From CAWDDA01 sp963813345 (GTDB lineage: Bacteria > Acidobacteriota > Blastocatellia > RBC074): a stretch of 64,000 bases of DNA. The translations under genes were made by a program, and so were the position numbers. Below the pieces are notes generated by a model. The model was not told where the DNA came from. It ran no database searches and worked only from the letters and a program-made list of their open reading frames with translations. Each line of letters opens with the position of its first letter. The first letter of the stretch is position 1. The stretch is from positions 124,001 to 188,000 of the forward strand of contig CAWEYR010000030.1 of assembly GCA_963813345.1 (NCBI GenBank). Reading direction: 5' to 3'. Shown here one piece after another: positions 1-11,024 of the stretch.

Positions 1-1523
1 GGAGAGAATAGCGGACGGCGAAGAATCTGATCCCAGTCAAATCGCAACCCCAGCTCGACAAGCCAGCGATCGGAGAGTGACCAACGGTCTTCCGCAAATC
101 CGCTCAGTTCGAAGTTTGCGCGCGAAGACTCTGGCCGGTTGTCAAAATAGATCGTTCTCGCCAGCGTGCCGTCGTTGCGCCTGACAAATACCTGGCGCCT
201 GAACGCTGTCTGAGAGTAATCGATCAAGTCGACACCTGCGCCTACTCGAACATCGTGTCGCCCATGCCATTCGTGAGGCGCGAGGTTCAGGTTTCCTATC
301 CACTGAAGCCTTCTGCCGAGTCCATCAGTCGATCTGAAAAAGTTGCCGGCGCGGGTCTGTGGCGCAATCACAAAGGGCCGGTCACCCAGCGCGCGCTCTA
401 CCGCTTCGAACTGGGTCGCCCCGAATCCGAGCTCGAGAAACATTCCATTTGAAAAGTAGGATTGATGCTTGAGCGTTACAAGGTAAGCAGCCTGCTCGAG
501 CCGGCGTGTCGCTTCCTTTGGAAAGAACGGTCCGATCCCCGCGTGATACGAGCGATACTGATTGACCACGAAAGCGGCAGTCACGAGACTCGTCTGGTTT
601 AGATTGAACTGTACCTTCGCCAGGTTGTTCAATCTCCATGCGTGATTGCTGTCTTCACCCTCCTCGAGCTCTTCGATGATGTCGAGGTTGTACTCTCCGT
701 CCCACGCGTTAAAGAACCACGACTTCCCCTTCCTGATTGGTCCCGAAACTGTCGCCCTGGGAGTCCACCCATTGATATTGAATCCCTTGCGAACCTGAAA
801 TGATGGCAAGAAGTCCGTTGCCATAAATCTGAATCGATCGTCGCCCATTCCGGAGGTGAGATTCACGACTCCGCCCGAGCCCTTCCCGTACTGCGAGGAG
901 AACCGGCTCGCAAGAACGTCTATAGATCGCAGTCCGTCGGGACTGACACGAAGCTCGAGGAGGCCTGTAGCCGGATGCGAGATATTGAATCCATCGAACT
1001 GATCAACGATCTGATGAGTAGCGGCTCCATTGACATGAATCTGACCGGTCCAATCGGCGATCACTCCGGGAATAAACGGCAGTACGTTGCGGTAGTCTCT
1101 GGAAGTCGGATAAGGAATGTTCACGATCTCTCGTGCATCGAGAGTCTGGCTGGCCGCGGTTCGTGAAGAATCGATTACCGGCGGCGAGTAGATGACATTC
1201 ACACTGTCCCGCAGCTCCTGCTCATGATTCAGTGTGATCGTTACGTCGAGGGTTTCGCCGGCTCGCAACTGATCTACGAGTGCTGCGTAGAATCCCTTCT
1301 TGGCGACCCGGACCTGGTAGACGCCGGGTTCGAGTGAGTCAAACACGCGTTTGCCGCTGTAGTCAGTCTCACCCTTTACGGTGCTGCGCGTGATCGAGTG
1401 TTCGAGCGTGATTTGAGCTGAGGCTACCGGAATCGCATTCTCGTCGCTGACTGATACCGTCAGCCGGTGCGGCTGCGGCGAGCCCTGAAGTACCACACAG
1501 AGCCAGACGAGAATTGCGAGCAT
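1..1523 (-). CDS. TonB-dependent receptor with N-terminal carboxypeptidase-regulatory-like domain (partial, C-terminus beyond the window)
   Basis: Open on the minus strand from the start to base 1, about 507 codons, with no stop, so the C-terminus lies outside the window. The chosen start ATG (1523) gives a signal peptide beginning MLAILVWLCVVLQ, with AGGGG 13 nt upstream. An in-frame ATG at 1547 lies inside a palindromic repeat and is less likely. After the signal comes a CarboxypepD_reg-like beta-sandwich (about residues 15-100), then a plug region with VINLTSGM-like text (GSGGVVNLTSG near residue 230), then the start of the barrel. The family takes up large ligands across the outer membrane using TonB energy; in Acidobacteriota such proteins are common and usually of unknown substrate. 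Neighbouring glycosidases suggest a glycan ligand, which is inference. Confidence 0.85.
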   Translation of the reverse strand, partial: MLAILVWLCVVLQGSPQPHRLTVSVSDENAIPVASAQITLEHSITRSTVKGETDYSGKRVFDSLEPGVYQVRVAKKGFYAALVDQLRAGETLDVTITLNHEQELRDSVNVIYSPPVIDSSRTAASQTLDAREIVNIPYPTSRDYRNVLPFIPGVIADWTGQIHVNGAATHQIVDQFDGFNISHPATGLLELRVSPDGLRSIDVLASRFSSQYGKGSGGVVNLTSGMGDDRFRFMATDFLPSFQVRKGFNINGWTPRATVSGPIRKGKSWFFNAWDGEYNLDIIEELEEGEDSNHAWRLNNLAKVQFNLNQTSLVTAAFVVNQYRSYHAGIGPFFPKEATRRLEQAAYLVTLKHQSYFSNGMFLELGFGATQFEAVERALGDRPFVIAPQTRAGNFFRSTDGLGRRLQWIGNLNLAPHEWHGRHDVRVGAGVDLIDYSQTAFRRQVFVRRNDGTLARTIYFDNRPESSRANFELSGFAEDRWSLSDRWLVELGLRFDWDQILRRPLFS

Positions 1524-1544
1524 CGCAGGATTATAACCCCTAAG

Positions 1545-1641
1545 CATGTTGTACCGCCTTAGGCGGAAGAGGCATCGCGAAGCGGTGCTTTAGAGAGCAC
1601 CGCTTCGCGATGCCGCTTCCGCCTAAAGGCGGTACAACATG
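1545..1641. repeat. Palindromic repeat family A, copy 1, with a second palindrome nested inside
   Basis: The outer arms TTGTACCGCCTTAGGCGGAA and its complement enclose an inner inverted pair GGCATCGCGAAGCGGTGCT / AGCACCGCTTCGCGATGCC. The whole would fold as one long hairpin. It lies between the protease stop and the TonB receptor start, 22 nt upstream of the chosen ATG. Other family A copies are at 7915, 15139, 49758, 52354 and 58433. Confidence 0.9.
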
Positions 1642-1652
1642 CCAGTTACCTG

Positions 1653-2381
1653 CTAGAGCCCTGCGTTGTAATCGGCGAGAAACTTCTGGACTTTCGCTCC
1701 CGGACTGACGATCGCGAGTTCCTTCGACCAGTCATACCCGCTGAAGACTCCGACGATTTCACCCTTATCGTTGTAAATGGGACCGCCAGAGCAACCATCC
1801 TGGCCGTCAATTCGGACAGCCATATATTCCTGACCTCGGAAGGTATATGAGCCGAAGAAGACTCCGCGCCGAATCATCTTGTTGGATCCCGTTTGTGCGA
1901 TAAGAAGTAGCTGTTCGTCCTTCAAGGGCGTCGTCTGGAATACTGGCAGATCAGGGACTTTTGCTGACATGCACACCCTGAGGAGCGCCAGATCCGCCTC
2001 TTCGTCTTTTTTGACGACCTTGGCTTCGCAACCTCCGACGTAAGCCCTGACTTCGAGCTCGTCGTCCGGCTTGAATCCGAGAAGTTTCTTTTTCGGCGTG
2101 CTGAGTTTGCCTGACACAACATGATAGCTGGTCATCACCAGCCGGTCGCCAACAACAAAGCCACTCGCATATCCATTGGGTTCGATACCAGCCAATGGCG
2201 CCAGCGCACGTTGCACCGCGTGCCGCGCCTTCTTGGTGAACTCAAGGGCGATTGACAGTGTATTGCGTTCCTTCTTCTTGAGGCTTGTAAACTTGACAGA
2301 ATTGACCTGCGACGTTCCACCTGTAGCCAACGTGCAGATCATCGCAGCAGCGAGTCCCAGGGAAAACATCCGTCGTTTCAT
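1653..2381 (-). CDS. Secreted trypsin-like serine protease (S1 family)
   Basis: A 242-residue protein. The open frame extends upstream to 2474, but the ATG at 2381 has AGGAG 7 nt before it and begins a clear signal peptide (MKRRMFSLGLAAAMICTLA), so this start is preferred. The catalytic triad of a chymotrypsin-fold protease is visible: His in SYHVVSG (about residue 85), Asp in EADLALLRV (about 130) and Ser in GCSGGPIYND (about 200). No PDZ domain follows, so it is shorter than a DegP/HtrA protein. It probably acts in the periplasm or outside the cell. The substrate is unknown. It is followed by a family A palindrome and then the TonB receptor on the same strand. Confidence 0.8.
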   Translation of the reverse strand: MKRRMFSLGLAAAMICTLATGGTSQVNSVKFTSLKKKERNTLSIALEFTKKARHAVQRALAPLAGIEPNGYASGFVVGDRLVMTSYHVVSGKLSTPKKKLLGFKPDDELEVRAYVGGCEAKVVKKDEEADLALLRVCMSAKVPDLPVFQTTPLKDEQLLLIAQTGSNKMIRRGVFFGSYTFRGQEYMAVRIDGQDGCSGGPIYNDKGEIVGVFSGYDWSKELAIVSPGAKVQKFLADYNAGL

Positions 2382-2501
2382 GCAATCTCCTGACTTACAA
2401 ACTTTTTTTATAACGAACGATTCCGAAGCGAGGGAGAAGGGGCGAAAGACGAAGATCAGATTATATTCATCCAACCCGGCAAAGGCAATGTTTGATTGTA
2501 C

Positions 2502-4912
2502 TTATTTATCAAACTGAATCTGGTACTCGCTGCCGGCCTGAAGCTTCAACAGGACCACACCGTCGCTGCCGACTGTCGTCGCTCGAACCCCGTTGACGGC
2601 CGAGATCCTTTGCCCTTTTGCGGGCCGTAACTTTATCTCTGTGTTCACTTTCGGACGAAGTAGCGCGCGCGTCACTTTGGAGTCGACCCACTCGAGATCC
2701 ACGCCTACAGCGCCTCGCGCCCGCAGACCCTTTATCGAACCTGTCTTCCAATCGAGTGGAAGGGCCGGAAGAAAGGTGATCACGCCGCCGTGACTTTGCA
2801 GCAGCATCTCTGCCATTCCTGCCGTTCCACCGAAGTTCCCGTCGATCTGAAACGGAGGATGTGTATCGAGCAGATTCGGAAGCGTTGACTTCTGGAGCAA
2901 CGCTGAAATGTTCTCGTGAGCAATCTCTCCCTCGCCCAGCCGCGCCCAGAAGTTGATGATCCACGCGCGACTCCACCCGGTGTGCCCGCTCCCATGCTGA
3001 AGGCGTCGTTCGAGCGAGACCCGCGCAGCTCGAGCAAGTTCCGGAGTTCCACTGAGCGTGATCTGATCGCCGGGATGGAGCGCGAACAATTGCGAGATGT
3101 GCCGGTGGCCGGGATCGGCCTCATCATAGTCCTCAAGCCATTCCTGGAGCTGACCGTGCTTTCCGATCTTGAGAGGAACCAGGCGATCTCGGGCCTCGCG
3201 CACCTTTGCACGAAAGCCGGCATCGATACCAAGAATCTCACTCGACTCAATCACGCGACCGAAAAGCGCATGAACGATCTCTGTATCCATTACCGGCCCC
3301 ATGCAAAGCGAGCCAACAGTGCCGTCAGGCAGCCGATAGCGATTCTCAGGAGAAAGTGAAGGACCCGTCACGAGCCGGCCCTTGCCGTCATCGACCATGT
3401 AATCAAGCAGGAATTCCGCGGCTTCCTTCATCACCGGATAAGCGCGCGACGACAGGAAGTTTCGATCGCGCGTGTAATCATAGTGATCCCACAGATGGAG
3501 GCTCAGCCACGCGCCTCCCATCGGCCAGATACCGGATCGCACGCCATCAATAGGCACTGCGTGTCCCCAGATGTCAGTGTTGTGGTGCAGCACGAAGCCC
3601 CGCGCGTTATAGAGCTCCTTCGCTATCCTGCGACCATCCGCCCGCGCATTGTCGATCAAGTCGAATAATGGCGTATGCAGCTCCGACAGGTTGCAGACCT
3701 CCGCAGGCCAGTAGTTCATCTGAGTGTTGATGTTGATCGTGTACTTGCTCTCCCACGACGGAGCCAGTTGCTCGTTCCAGATGCCCTGCAGCGTCGCCGC
3801 CATCGTTCCGGGACGGCTGCATCCCATCAACAGGTAACGCCCGAACTGAAAGTACATCACCTCGAGCCCGAGGTCTTTTTCGCCACGCTGCACGCGAAGC
3901 AGGCGCTCGTCAGTGGGAAGCTCGTTCAATGCGGCAGACGATGAGAGCGTGAAATCGACGCGCCGAAAAAGCTTCTGATGATCAGCGACGTGTGCAGCGC
4001 GCAAGGCGGAATAGGGTTTCTTCGAGGACGTCAGATATTCATTGCATTTCGCGCGCCAGTCTTTGTGCCGAAAGCCTGTTGCTGCAGCAAAGACCAGGGT
4101 CACGGCATTCGCATCCTTGACTGCGATCTCTTTGCCGTCGACACGCGCAGTACCGCCTTCAATTCGGGCTTCGAGAATCCCGTGAAACTTGACGCCAACC
4201 TTGCGCTCGTTCTGGTGCCGTTCTCCACGAGCTATCGCTTCACCATCGAGCGTGACGCGCATACTTCCGTCCCGTGAGACTGTCGCACGAGTGTCAGCAT
4301 CAGCCTCCCGAGTCAGTGTCGCAGAAAACGAAATTTTCCCGGGCTGGTCGCACTCGAGGCGGATGATGAGGACTTGATCGATCGCGGACGAAAATATCTC
4401 CCGACGTGAATCGTGCTCCGCCGCTTGTGTACTCTACGCGCGCGATTCCCGTGTCGAGATCAAGGCTCCGCGTGTAATTGGTCGGCGAGCCGTGGCCCGC
4501 AAAGCGAAGATGCAGATCACCAAGCGTCTGGTAAGGAGGCAGCCTTCTTGGAATCGAGAGGATTGACTTGTCGGCGAGAACTTCGGCCTCTCTGGGTTTG
4601 CCATCAGCGAGAAGACGTCGAACTTCGCGAATCGCCTGCGCGCCTTCCGGATTATTGCGATCGCGTTTCTCTCCAGCCCAAACCGTATCTTCGTTCAGTT
4701 GAATCCGCTCCGACTCAACTCCACCAAATATCATCGCTCCCAGGCGTCCATTGCCGATTGGCAGAGCTTCAGTCCATTTGGCGGCTGGCTGCCGATACCA
4801 GAGAGTGAGGGCACTGTGCGCTGCGGGTGTGGGTATCGGCGCAGCAAGAGAGGCCGCTCCCGCACCGAGAAGCTTGAGGTATTCTCGCCGAGATATCCGG
4901 GTCGTTGTTCAT
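2502..4912 (-). CDS. Alpha-L-fucosidase-like glycoside hydrolase, family GH95, split by two frameshifts
   Basis: About 800 residues when read through. The parts are 4912 to about 4890 (MNNDPDIS), about 4890 to 4403 and about 4403 to 2502. Correcting one base near 4890 restores a Tat signal SRREYLKLLGAGAASLAAP, and correcting one near 4403 joins FTSG to REIFSSAIDQ. GH95 landmarks are ALPIGNGRLGAMIFGG, the LNEDTVWAG motif, GRYLLMGCSRPG, NINTQMNYWPAEVCNL, and QIDGNFGGTAGMAEMLLQSH near the C-terminus. The family hydrolyses alpha-1,2-linked L-fucose or L-galactose from plant and host glycans. Length and order are normal for the family. It lies downstream of the GH106 gene on the same strand with a family B hairpin between. 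Whether the indels are real or sequencing errors is undecided. Confidence 0.8.
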
Positions 4913-4958
4913 GGCGATTGGTATGTAGCCCCTGAACGCCGTTGCCTTCGGCAACGGC

Positions 4959-5016
4959 GGCAAGCTAAAGCTTGAACTCAAACCGCACGTGGGTTTGAGT
5001 TCAAGCTTTAGCTTGC
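4959..5016. repeat. Palindromic repeat family B, copy 1
   Basis: Perfect inverted arms GCAAGCTAAAGCTTGAACTC and GAGTTCAAGCTTTAGCTTGC around a 6-8 nt centre. It lies 47 nt upstream of the GH95 start and 35 nt downstream of the GH106 stop, so it could act as a hairpin between two co-directional genes. Other copies are at 11003, 42611, 57479 and 63531. Confidence 0.9.
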
Positions 5017-5050
5017 AATTAGCCTTTAGGCGGCGTCCTGCTAACTCAAT

Positions 5051-7896
5051 CTATTTCTGTTCCACCATCGGTACCAATCTCACGGGCCCTAACAACCCGG
5101 ACTCGCGCGGAGTCCACCGCGATGCGTCGAACTGACCATCGGGGCCGGCATTCTCTCTGCGTCGCGCGGGCATGTTTGTGTTGTAGAACTTTTTCCAGTT
5201 CACTTTCTTCTGGTCCAGATCAATGATCCGATTTGTCATCAGATTCGAGACCGCCACCTCAAGAACATTCTGGTCTTTCAACAAATCTTTGGGGATGCGA
5301 ACGCGGTAAGGCGCGCCAATCAGGACGCCGAGCTCTTTCCCATTGAGCTTTACGCGAGCACTTTCCGCGACGCGACCCAGATCAAGCATCCATGTATTGA
5401 CGTTCCCTCGAGGCTTTTGGAATGACAGCGTGTAAACAGCGGTCCCGGAGAAACGCTTCGCTGCATCTCCGGCGATAAGCGTCCACGAACCGAGTTCAGT
5501 TATTTCGACCGGCGAAGGGAGTTCAGGTCCGCCTTTCACAAAACGTAACGACCACTTTCCAGTCAGTTCATGCGCAGGGCCCGACGGCTTGAGATAGCTG
5601 AAGAGTGGTTCGCTGACAGCAAATGGCAACGTTTTGAGAATGCACGATTCACCTGGATCAAGCTGAAGATAAATCTCGGTCGAGCCATCCGATGCCTTTC
5701 TCATTCTTGCGACCCCTTTCTCTTCACTCATCGGATCAAAGATCGCAACTGATCTGACGCTCGCATCGATGCCGCCGACCCAGCCATCGAATGCCTGATC
5801 GCGCGTGTTGACGGCGAAGTAGTACTGACTCGAATCATCTTTTCGACGGATGACGCTGATGCCCTGCGCCACCATTGGTTCCGGTTTGATTCCTGCAGTC
5901 GTTAGCAAACTGGCAAGGTCACTACCTCGCAAGAACTTTCCTGCGGAGCCAATCTGCGCGCGCTCTACGCCTGCGACGCTTGTATTGCTGAATCGAAGCT
6001 CGCTGACTGCAGTTCGAAACTGACGTCTTCTTTCTTCCAGATTTCCAAAACCCGGAACGTCGGATGGGAGCGCCCCTCGAACAATGACCGTTGCCCCACC
6101 TCGAGCAAGCGAGACCAGTTGATTGAACGTAGAATGCGGGATTACTGCACTCTCCGGCACGACTATCGCCTTGTACGATGCGCCAAATGAATGAATTGAA
6201 CCCCCGTTGGTGGTTACTTTTTCGAGTTGTCGATCAGAGATAAGATCGTAGTTGTAACCGGCATCCAGCAGCGCCTTGCCATCAACCTGTCCGAGCGGGC
6301 TCGCGATCCCGCCGCCGTAATGATTCAGAAATGAACGGGACGGCCGCGACCAGTCATCGTGTATCGGATAGTAAAGCAGCACGTCAGTATCGGGCTTTCC
6401 CATCTGAAGAAATGACTGGCATCGCGCCACGTAACGGTTGAGCGCGGCAAAATCGTCCCAGAATGGATTCGTAGGTCCAAAGTGGACGGCCGCATAGAAC
6501 AGCCAGCCCGGCCATTCTTCGTTCTCCGGTGAAAATGGCGTCCCGTGATAGCAGATGTGATTGATTCCGCCGAGGAAGAACTTGTCCATGGCCTGCTTCA
6601 CGTCCCCAAGCGTCGCGAGAGTGTGTTCGTTGAGCCATGTAGCCGCTTCTGCCGATGCCAGTCGCTTGCCGGTAACATGCGCTGCGGAGCTTGCGAACTT
6701 CATGCGCATGATTTCCTGACCTTCGGTCTCGGGAATGTCGCTCGCCGCGTAAAGATCAAGAATGTTGGCCGGTGAGCCGTGAGCCTGGTTGCGAATGATC
6801 GCGCCTTTGCTCGCCGCCCATCGCTGCCACGGAATGGTGAACTCGTCCAGCAACAGGTCCGAAATCGTCTCGCGAAAGTCACAAAGGACGCGCCCGTTGT
6901 TCTCAGGCGAATCTTTGCCGAAGAGTGCTGGCAGTTGCTCGCTCAGGTCGTAACCACGTCTTCGTTTGAATTCTGCGAGGAAATTCGGAGTCCATGCTGA
7001 TTCACCCTCCGCATCGTCGACTTCGTATGAGTCGTTGAAATAGGCACGCAGCGACTTTGTGTTGCGGCCAGCGAGAGCCTGGTCGAACTTGCTCAGATAG
7101 TTTCTGAGCGCCGACGAGGAGAAATGATCGATGACGTTGCCTTCGCCACCCGGCCCCGCGCGCTCGACCATCTTTCCGTGCTGACCCTGGAATACTGCAT
7201 ACAGCGTCCAATTGCCCGGAGGCGCGGTCCAATCGAGTTTTCCGTCTCTCCCCACTTTCGTCTGTCAGATTCTGCTTTGCTCCAGAGTCCGAAAAAGCCA
7301 TCAGAACCTGCAAAGCGAGCGGCTTCTGAAAGCGCACCTGATCCAGCGCAAGCTGCTGCAGATTGGTGTTCGAACTGATCGGATGCTTTACTTCCTCGAT
7401 GCTCACGCGCCGGCCAACTGCGCGCACAAGCGGGTTCTGAATAAAGCTTACGGCTTCGCTTAACCGCTCTCCTCCTTTGAGAGACCAGGTTTTGTGCACG
7501 AAGTTCTTGCACGCGTCTTCATCCGACACCCAGGGACCGCCAAACGGCCATCCGTTGCCGGTCGCGAGATCGACTCCGAGATCAAGACGCTCGGCCTCTT
7601 TGAGAGTGTGTTCGAACATCTCCATCCATGTGGGTGAGAGATAGTTGATGAAGCGGTTTTCATAGCCTTTGACACCGTAGATCGGCGTGATTTCGAGTCC
7701 ACCCAGGCCTGCCTTCTGATACTTTTCCATCTCGGTGGTCAGGCTCTGTTTGTCGAGCAATGCTGCCAAGCCACCACCAGCGAGTCCACGGTTTGTTCTG
7801 TCGTGTGATCGCGGGCCAGTCGAGAGCGGTTTGCCGACTCGGCTGCGCGAGCAGGAGCGATGAGGCCAGCAGAATCAGTACGAGGATGTTCTTCAA
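5051..7896 (-). CDS. Alpha-L-rhamnosidase-like glycoside hydrolase, family GH106, split by two frameshifts
   Basis: About 948 residues after two single-base corrections. The pieces are 7896 to about 7765, about 7765 to 7255, and 7255 to 5051. The start is TTG at 7896, with AGGTG just upstream, giving signal peptide MKNILVLILLASSLLLAQ. GH106 landmarks are KPWTRWWWLGS, GLGGLEITPIYGVKGYE, DLATGNGWPFGGPWV, WTAPPGNWTLYAVF, the DSYEV segment, EIMRMKFASSAAHVTGKR, HICYHGTPFSPE, and a C-terminal beta-sandwich with LDLGRVAESARVKLNGKE. The family removes alpha-L-rhamnose from pectin-type polysaccharides in the periplasm or at the surface. It faces the M19 gene divergently across only about 90 nt, most of which is a family A repeat. 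Confidence 0.8.
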
Positions 7897-7914
7897 AGTG
7901 ACACCTTGGAAGTG

Positions 7915-7969
7915 GTATGTTGTACCGCCTTCAGGCGGAATCTTCCGGCGTAAAGCCGGTACAACGTAC
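7915..7969. repeat. Palindromic repeat family A, copy 2, between divergent genes
   Basis: Arms TTGTACCGCCTTCAGGCGGA and the complementary GCCGGTACAACGTAC. It occupies most of the gap between the GH106 start (7896, minus) and the dipeptidase start (7987, plus), so any promoter for either gene must overlap the repeat or lie inside the neighbouring gene. Confidence 0.85.
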
Positions 7970-7986
7970 CGAGAATGAGGGATCAA

Positions 7987-9141
7987 ATGCAACAACGACG
8001 AGTTTTTCTCAAGGCAACTGCGCTCGCTGCTGGAGCAGCGCTTGCTGCGCCGATGATCAATCGCGGGCGTTTCAAAGTTTTTGCCGCATCTTCAGCTGAG
8101 TACTCGACGCGTGCGATCGACCTCGTCAAGCGATCCACCGTTATCGATATGCTCAGCCCGCTGACACTCGACTTTCCAAAACAGGGAAGATGGTTTGCCG
8201 ATCCGGAAACGTTTACCGCGGCCGATCTACAGCCCTTCAAAGATTCAGGCATCAACATTTTTCACATAGCCGTTGGTATTGGCGGCACGGACGCGTACCA
8301 GAGCACGCTCAGTTTCTTTGCCTCCTGGAATGGGTTTATTGCGGGGCAGACAGAGCATTTCACTCGAATCGACAGCGCTGCCGATTTCAATCGCGTAAAG
8401 GCGTCCGGCAAGGTCGGCATTTTGCTCGGGCTGCAGAACTCTGATCAGTTTCGCAGGCCGGACGATGTCAATTTCTTTCGAAACCTCGGACAGCGTGTAT
8501 CGCAACTTACGTACAATAGTCGCAATTTGATCGGTAACGGTGCAACTGAGCGGCGCGATGACGGGATCAGTGATTTCGGAGCGGCGATCATTGACCGCAT
8601 GAACAAGGTTGGGATGGCCGTCGATGTTTCGCATTGTGGCGACAGGACGACGCTCGATGCCTTCGATATCTCAAAGAAGCCTGTGTTGATAACACACTCG
8701 AACTGTCGCGCGCTCGCGCCCGGACACCCGCGCTGCAAAACTGATGAAGCCATCAAGAAGGTTGGCGCGGCCGGAAGCGTCATGGGCATCACAGGTGTCC
8801 GGATGTTTGTCAAGAACGACGAGCCGACGACGATTGAAGATGCACTCAATCATTTTGATCATGTCGCCAAACTGATCGGCCCACAGCACCTGGGTGTTGG
8901 GAGTGACATGGATCTTTACGGTTACGACGCCATGCCGGCGGAAGAGAACAAGCGGCTGCGAGCGAGTTACAAAGGCAGCTACGGATTTCGCGAAAAGATC
9001 GATATCGAGGGGATTAATCATCCGAAGCGGATGTATGATCTGACGGAAGGATTGATTCGCCGCAAGTACAGCGATACCGATATCGAGGGCATTCTGGGAG
9101 GCAACTTCAAGCGAGTCCTTTCCCAGATCTGGACGGTTTAG
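7987..9141 (+). CDS. Membrane dipeptidase-like protein (peptidase M19), Tat-exported
   Basis: A 384-residue protein. The ATG at 7987 is preferred over 7975 because GAGGG stands 5 nt before it. The N-terminus QQRRVFLKATALAAGAALAAP is a twin-arginine signal. The M19 fold is supported by TVIDMLSPL, GILLGLQNSD, LTYNSRNLIGNG, the metal-site motif VDVSHCGDRTT, ITHSNCRAL, and HLGVGSDMDLYG. The usual N-terminal His-x-Asp metal pair appears as DML here, so one ligand may be replaced. Family members cleave dipeptides, often of D-amino acids or beta-lactam-like bonds, with a dizinc centre. The C-terminus GILGGNFKRVL is typical. The next gene starts 34 nt downstream and may be co-transcribed. Confidence 0.85.
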   Translation: MQQRRVFLKATALAAGAALAAPMINRGRFKVFAASSAEYSTRAIDLVKRSTVIDMLSPLTLDFPKQGRWFADPETFTAADLQPFKDSGINIFHIAVGIGGTDAYQSTLSFFASWNGFIAGQTEHFTRIDSAADFNRVKASGKVGILLGLQNSDQFRRPDDVNFFRNLGQRVSQLTYNSRNLIGNGATERRDDGISDFGAAIIDRMNKVGMAVDVSHCGDRTTLDAFDISKKPVLITHSNCRALAPGHPRCKTDEAIKKVGAAGSVMGITGVRMFVKNDEPTTIEDALNHFDHVAKLIGPQHLGVGSDMDLYGYDAMPAEENKRLRASYKGSYGFREKIDIEGINHPKRMYDLTEGLIRRKYSDTDIEGILGGNFKRVLSQIWTV

Positions 9142-9174
9142 AGTACATTACACACCATCTGCTCAGGAGCCATC

Positions 9175-11024
9175 ATGATTCGAAGAGCAACGCTCGTCCT
9201 TTTCCTGCTGTTGATTTCTCCCGCACGTCTTTGCGCAGGAGGCGCCACTTCAGGGGTTCGATGAATACGTAAACAAGGCGCTCAAGGATTGGGAAGTTCC
9301 GGGCGTCGGGATCGCGATCATCAAGAATGATCGCGTCGTTCTATCCAAAGGCTACGGCGTCCGTGAGCTCGGCAAGCCAGACTCCGGTTGACGATCGGAC
9401 GATCTTTGCCATCGGTTCATCTTCAAAGGCTTTTACCGCGGCGGCGATAGCAATGCTCGTAGATGAAGGAAAGCTGAAGTGGGATGATCCGGTATCGAAG
9501 CACATGCCGGGCTTCGAGCTCTTTGACCCGTACGCGTCAAAAGAGATTACCGTGCGTGATCTGCTTTGTCATCGCAGTGGTCTCGCGCGCGGCGACATGA
9601 TGTGGTACGGCGCGGCATACAGCCGTGACGAGATCATTCGACGGACAAGATTTCTCAAACCGTCGTGGAGTTTTCGAAGCCAGTTTGGCTATCAGAATTT
9701 GATGTACCTTGCGGCAGGTCAGCTCGTTCCGGCTCTCACCGGAAAGAGCTGGGATGATTTCATAAATGAGCGATTCTTCAAGCCGATGGGAATGACGGCA
9801 AGCAGCACGAGTATCAGCGCAATCAAGGCTTCGGATAATGTCGCGAGACCTCATGGCAAGATCGACGACAAGGTCACACCTATCGAGTGGCGCAACATCG
9901 ACAACATCGCGCCCGCCGGCTCGATCAACTCGAATGCCGCTGAGATGACGGCGTGGCTGCGTCTACAGCTTGGTGAGGGCAAGTTCAACGGCCAGGGGCT
10001 GCTTTCGTCCGGCGCAGTCAAAGAGATGCATAAATCGCACACGGTCGTGCCGTTCGACGTTCCCTGGAACCTGGTTTTCCCTGAAGCTCATTTTCTCAAT
10101 TACGGGCTGGGATGGTTTCTGTCCGACTATCGCGGAAGAAAAGTTGTCGAGCATGGGGGCAACATCGATGGAATGAGCGCGCTTGTCGCCATGATTCCGG
10201 AGGAGAAGCTGGGAGTAGTCATTCTCACCAATCTCAACGGCAGCGATCTGCGGACAGCACTCAAGCTTCGCGTATTCGACGCCTTCCTGGTGGGCGGTGA
10301 ACTGAAGGACTGGAGCGCAACTCATCTCAAAACGATGAAAGGTTTTGAAGCGCAGGGAAAGGCGGCAGAAAAGAAACAGATTGATGAGCGCGTCAAGGAT
10401 ACGAAACCTTCACTTGCGCTGGAGAAATACGCGGGAACTTATCAGGACGATATGTACGGTGAGGTTATCGTGGCGCCGCCCGCTGAAAACGGCAAACTGT
10501 CTGTTCGTTATGGCAAGTCGTTTGTGGGCGATCTGGACCACTGGCATTACGACACCTTTCAGAGCAGCTGGCGCGACCGCACGCTCGGCAAAGGTCTTGT
10601 AACATTCGATCTGAACGCGCAAGGCAAAGTAGATTCGATCAACATTCAAAGTCTGGGCGAGTTCAAACGCGCGCCCGACAAGCCGGCTACCGTAGCAGGC
10701 CTCGCCCTGAGCGAAACGGACCTCAAGAAGTTCACAGGTAAATACGAATTGAAAGCGCCGCCGCTCGAGTTGAGCGTTGAACTCGTTGGCGGCAAGCTGA
10801 AGGCGATGCTCCCGGGACAGCCAGTGGTGACACTCGTTCCGGTGACAGCCGATCGTTTTCAGGTTGAAGGAGTGCCGGTGAGTGCATTCGTGCAATTCAA
10901 ATTGTCAGGCGGCAAGGTCACCAGTCTCACAGTTGAGCAAGGCTCGAATCCCCCGCTACAGTTCATGCCCGAAGCAATAGGGGAGAAGGCGCCAGGGGGC
11001 AGGGGGTTTGAGTTCAAGCTTTAG
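9175..11024 (+). CDS. Serine hydrolase, class C beta-lactamase-like (PF00144), two frameshifts near the N-terminus
   Basis: The start at 9175 has AGGAG 5 nt before it and gives a signal peptide MIRRATLVLFLLLISPARL. Frames change near 9240 and 9370; from 9372 the frame is open to 11024. The Ser-x-x-Lys pair is in GSSSKAFTAAAIAML, the Tyr-x-Asn motif in FGYQNLMYLAAG, and the KTG-equivalent is HGGNIDG. After the catalytic domain comes a DUF3471-like and lipocalin-like tail. These proteins are mostly esterases or D-aminopeptidases rather than resistance enzymes. The last six codons, GFEFKL and the stop, are provided by a family B repeat. A paralogue is at 18230 and a remnant tail at 38790. Confidence 0.8.

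Noticed and set aside
9175..11024. Beta-lactam resistance gene
   Set aside because: Class C-like serine hydrolases with HGG and DUF3471-like tails are usually esterases or peptidases; there is no resistance context.
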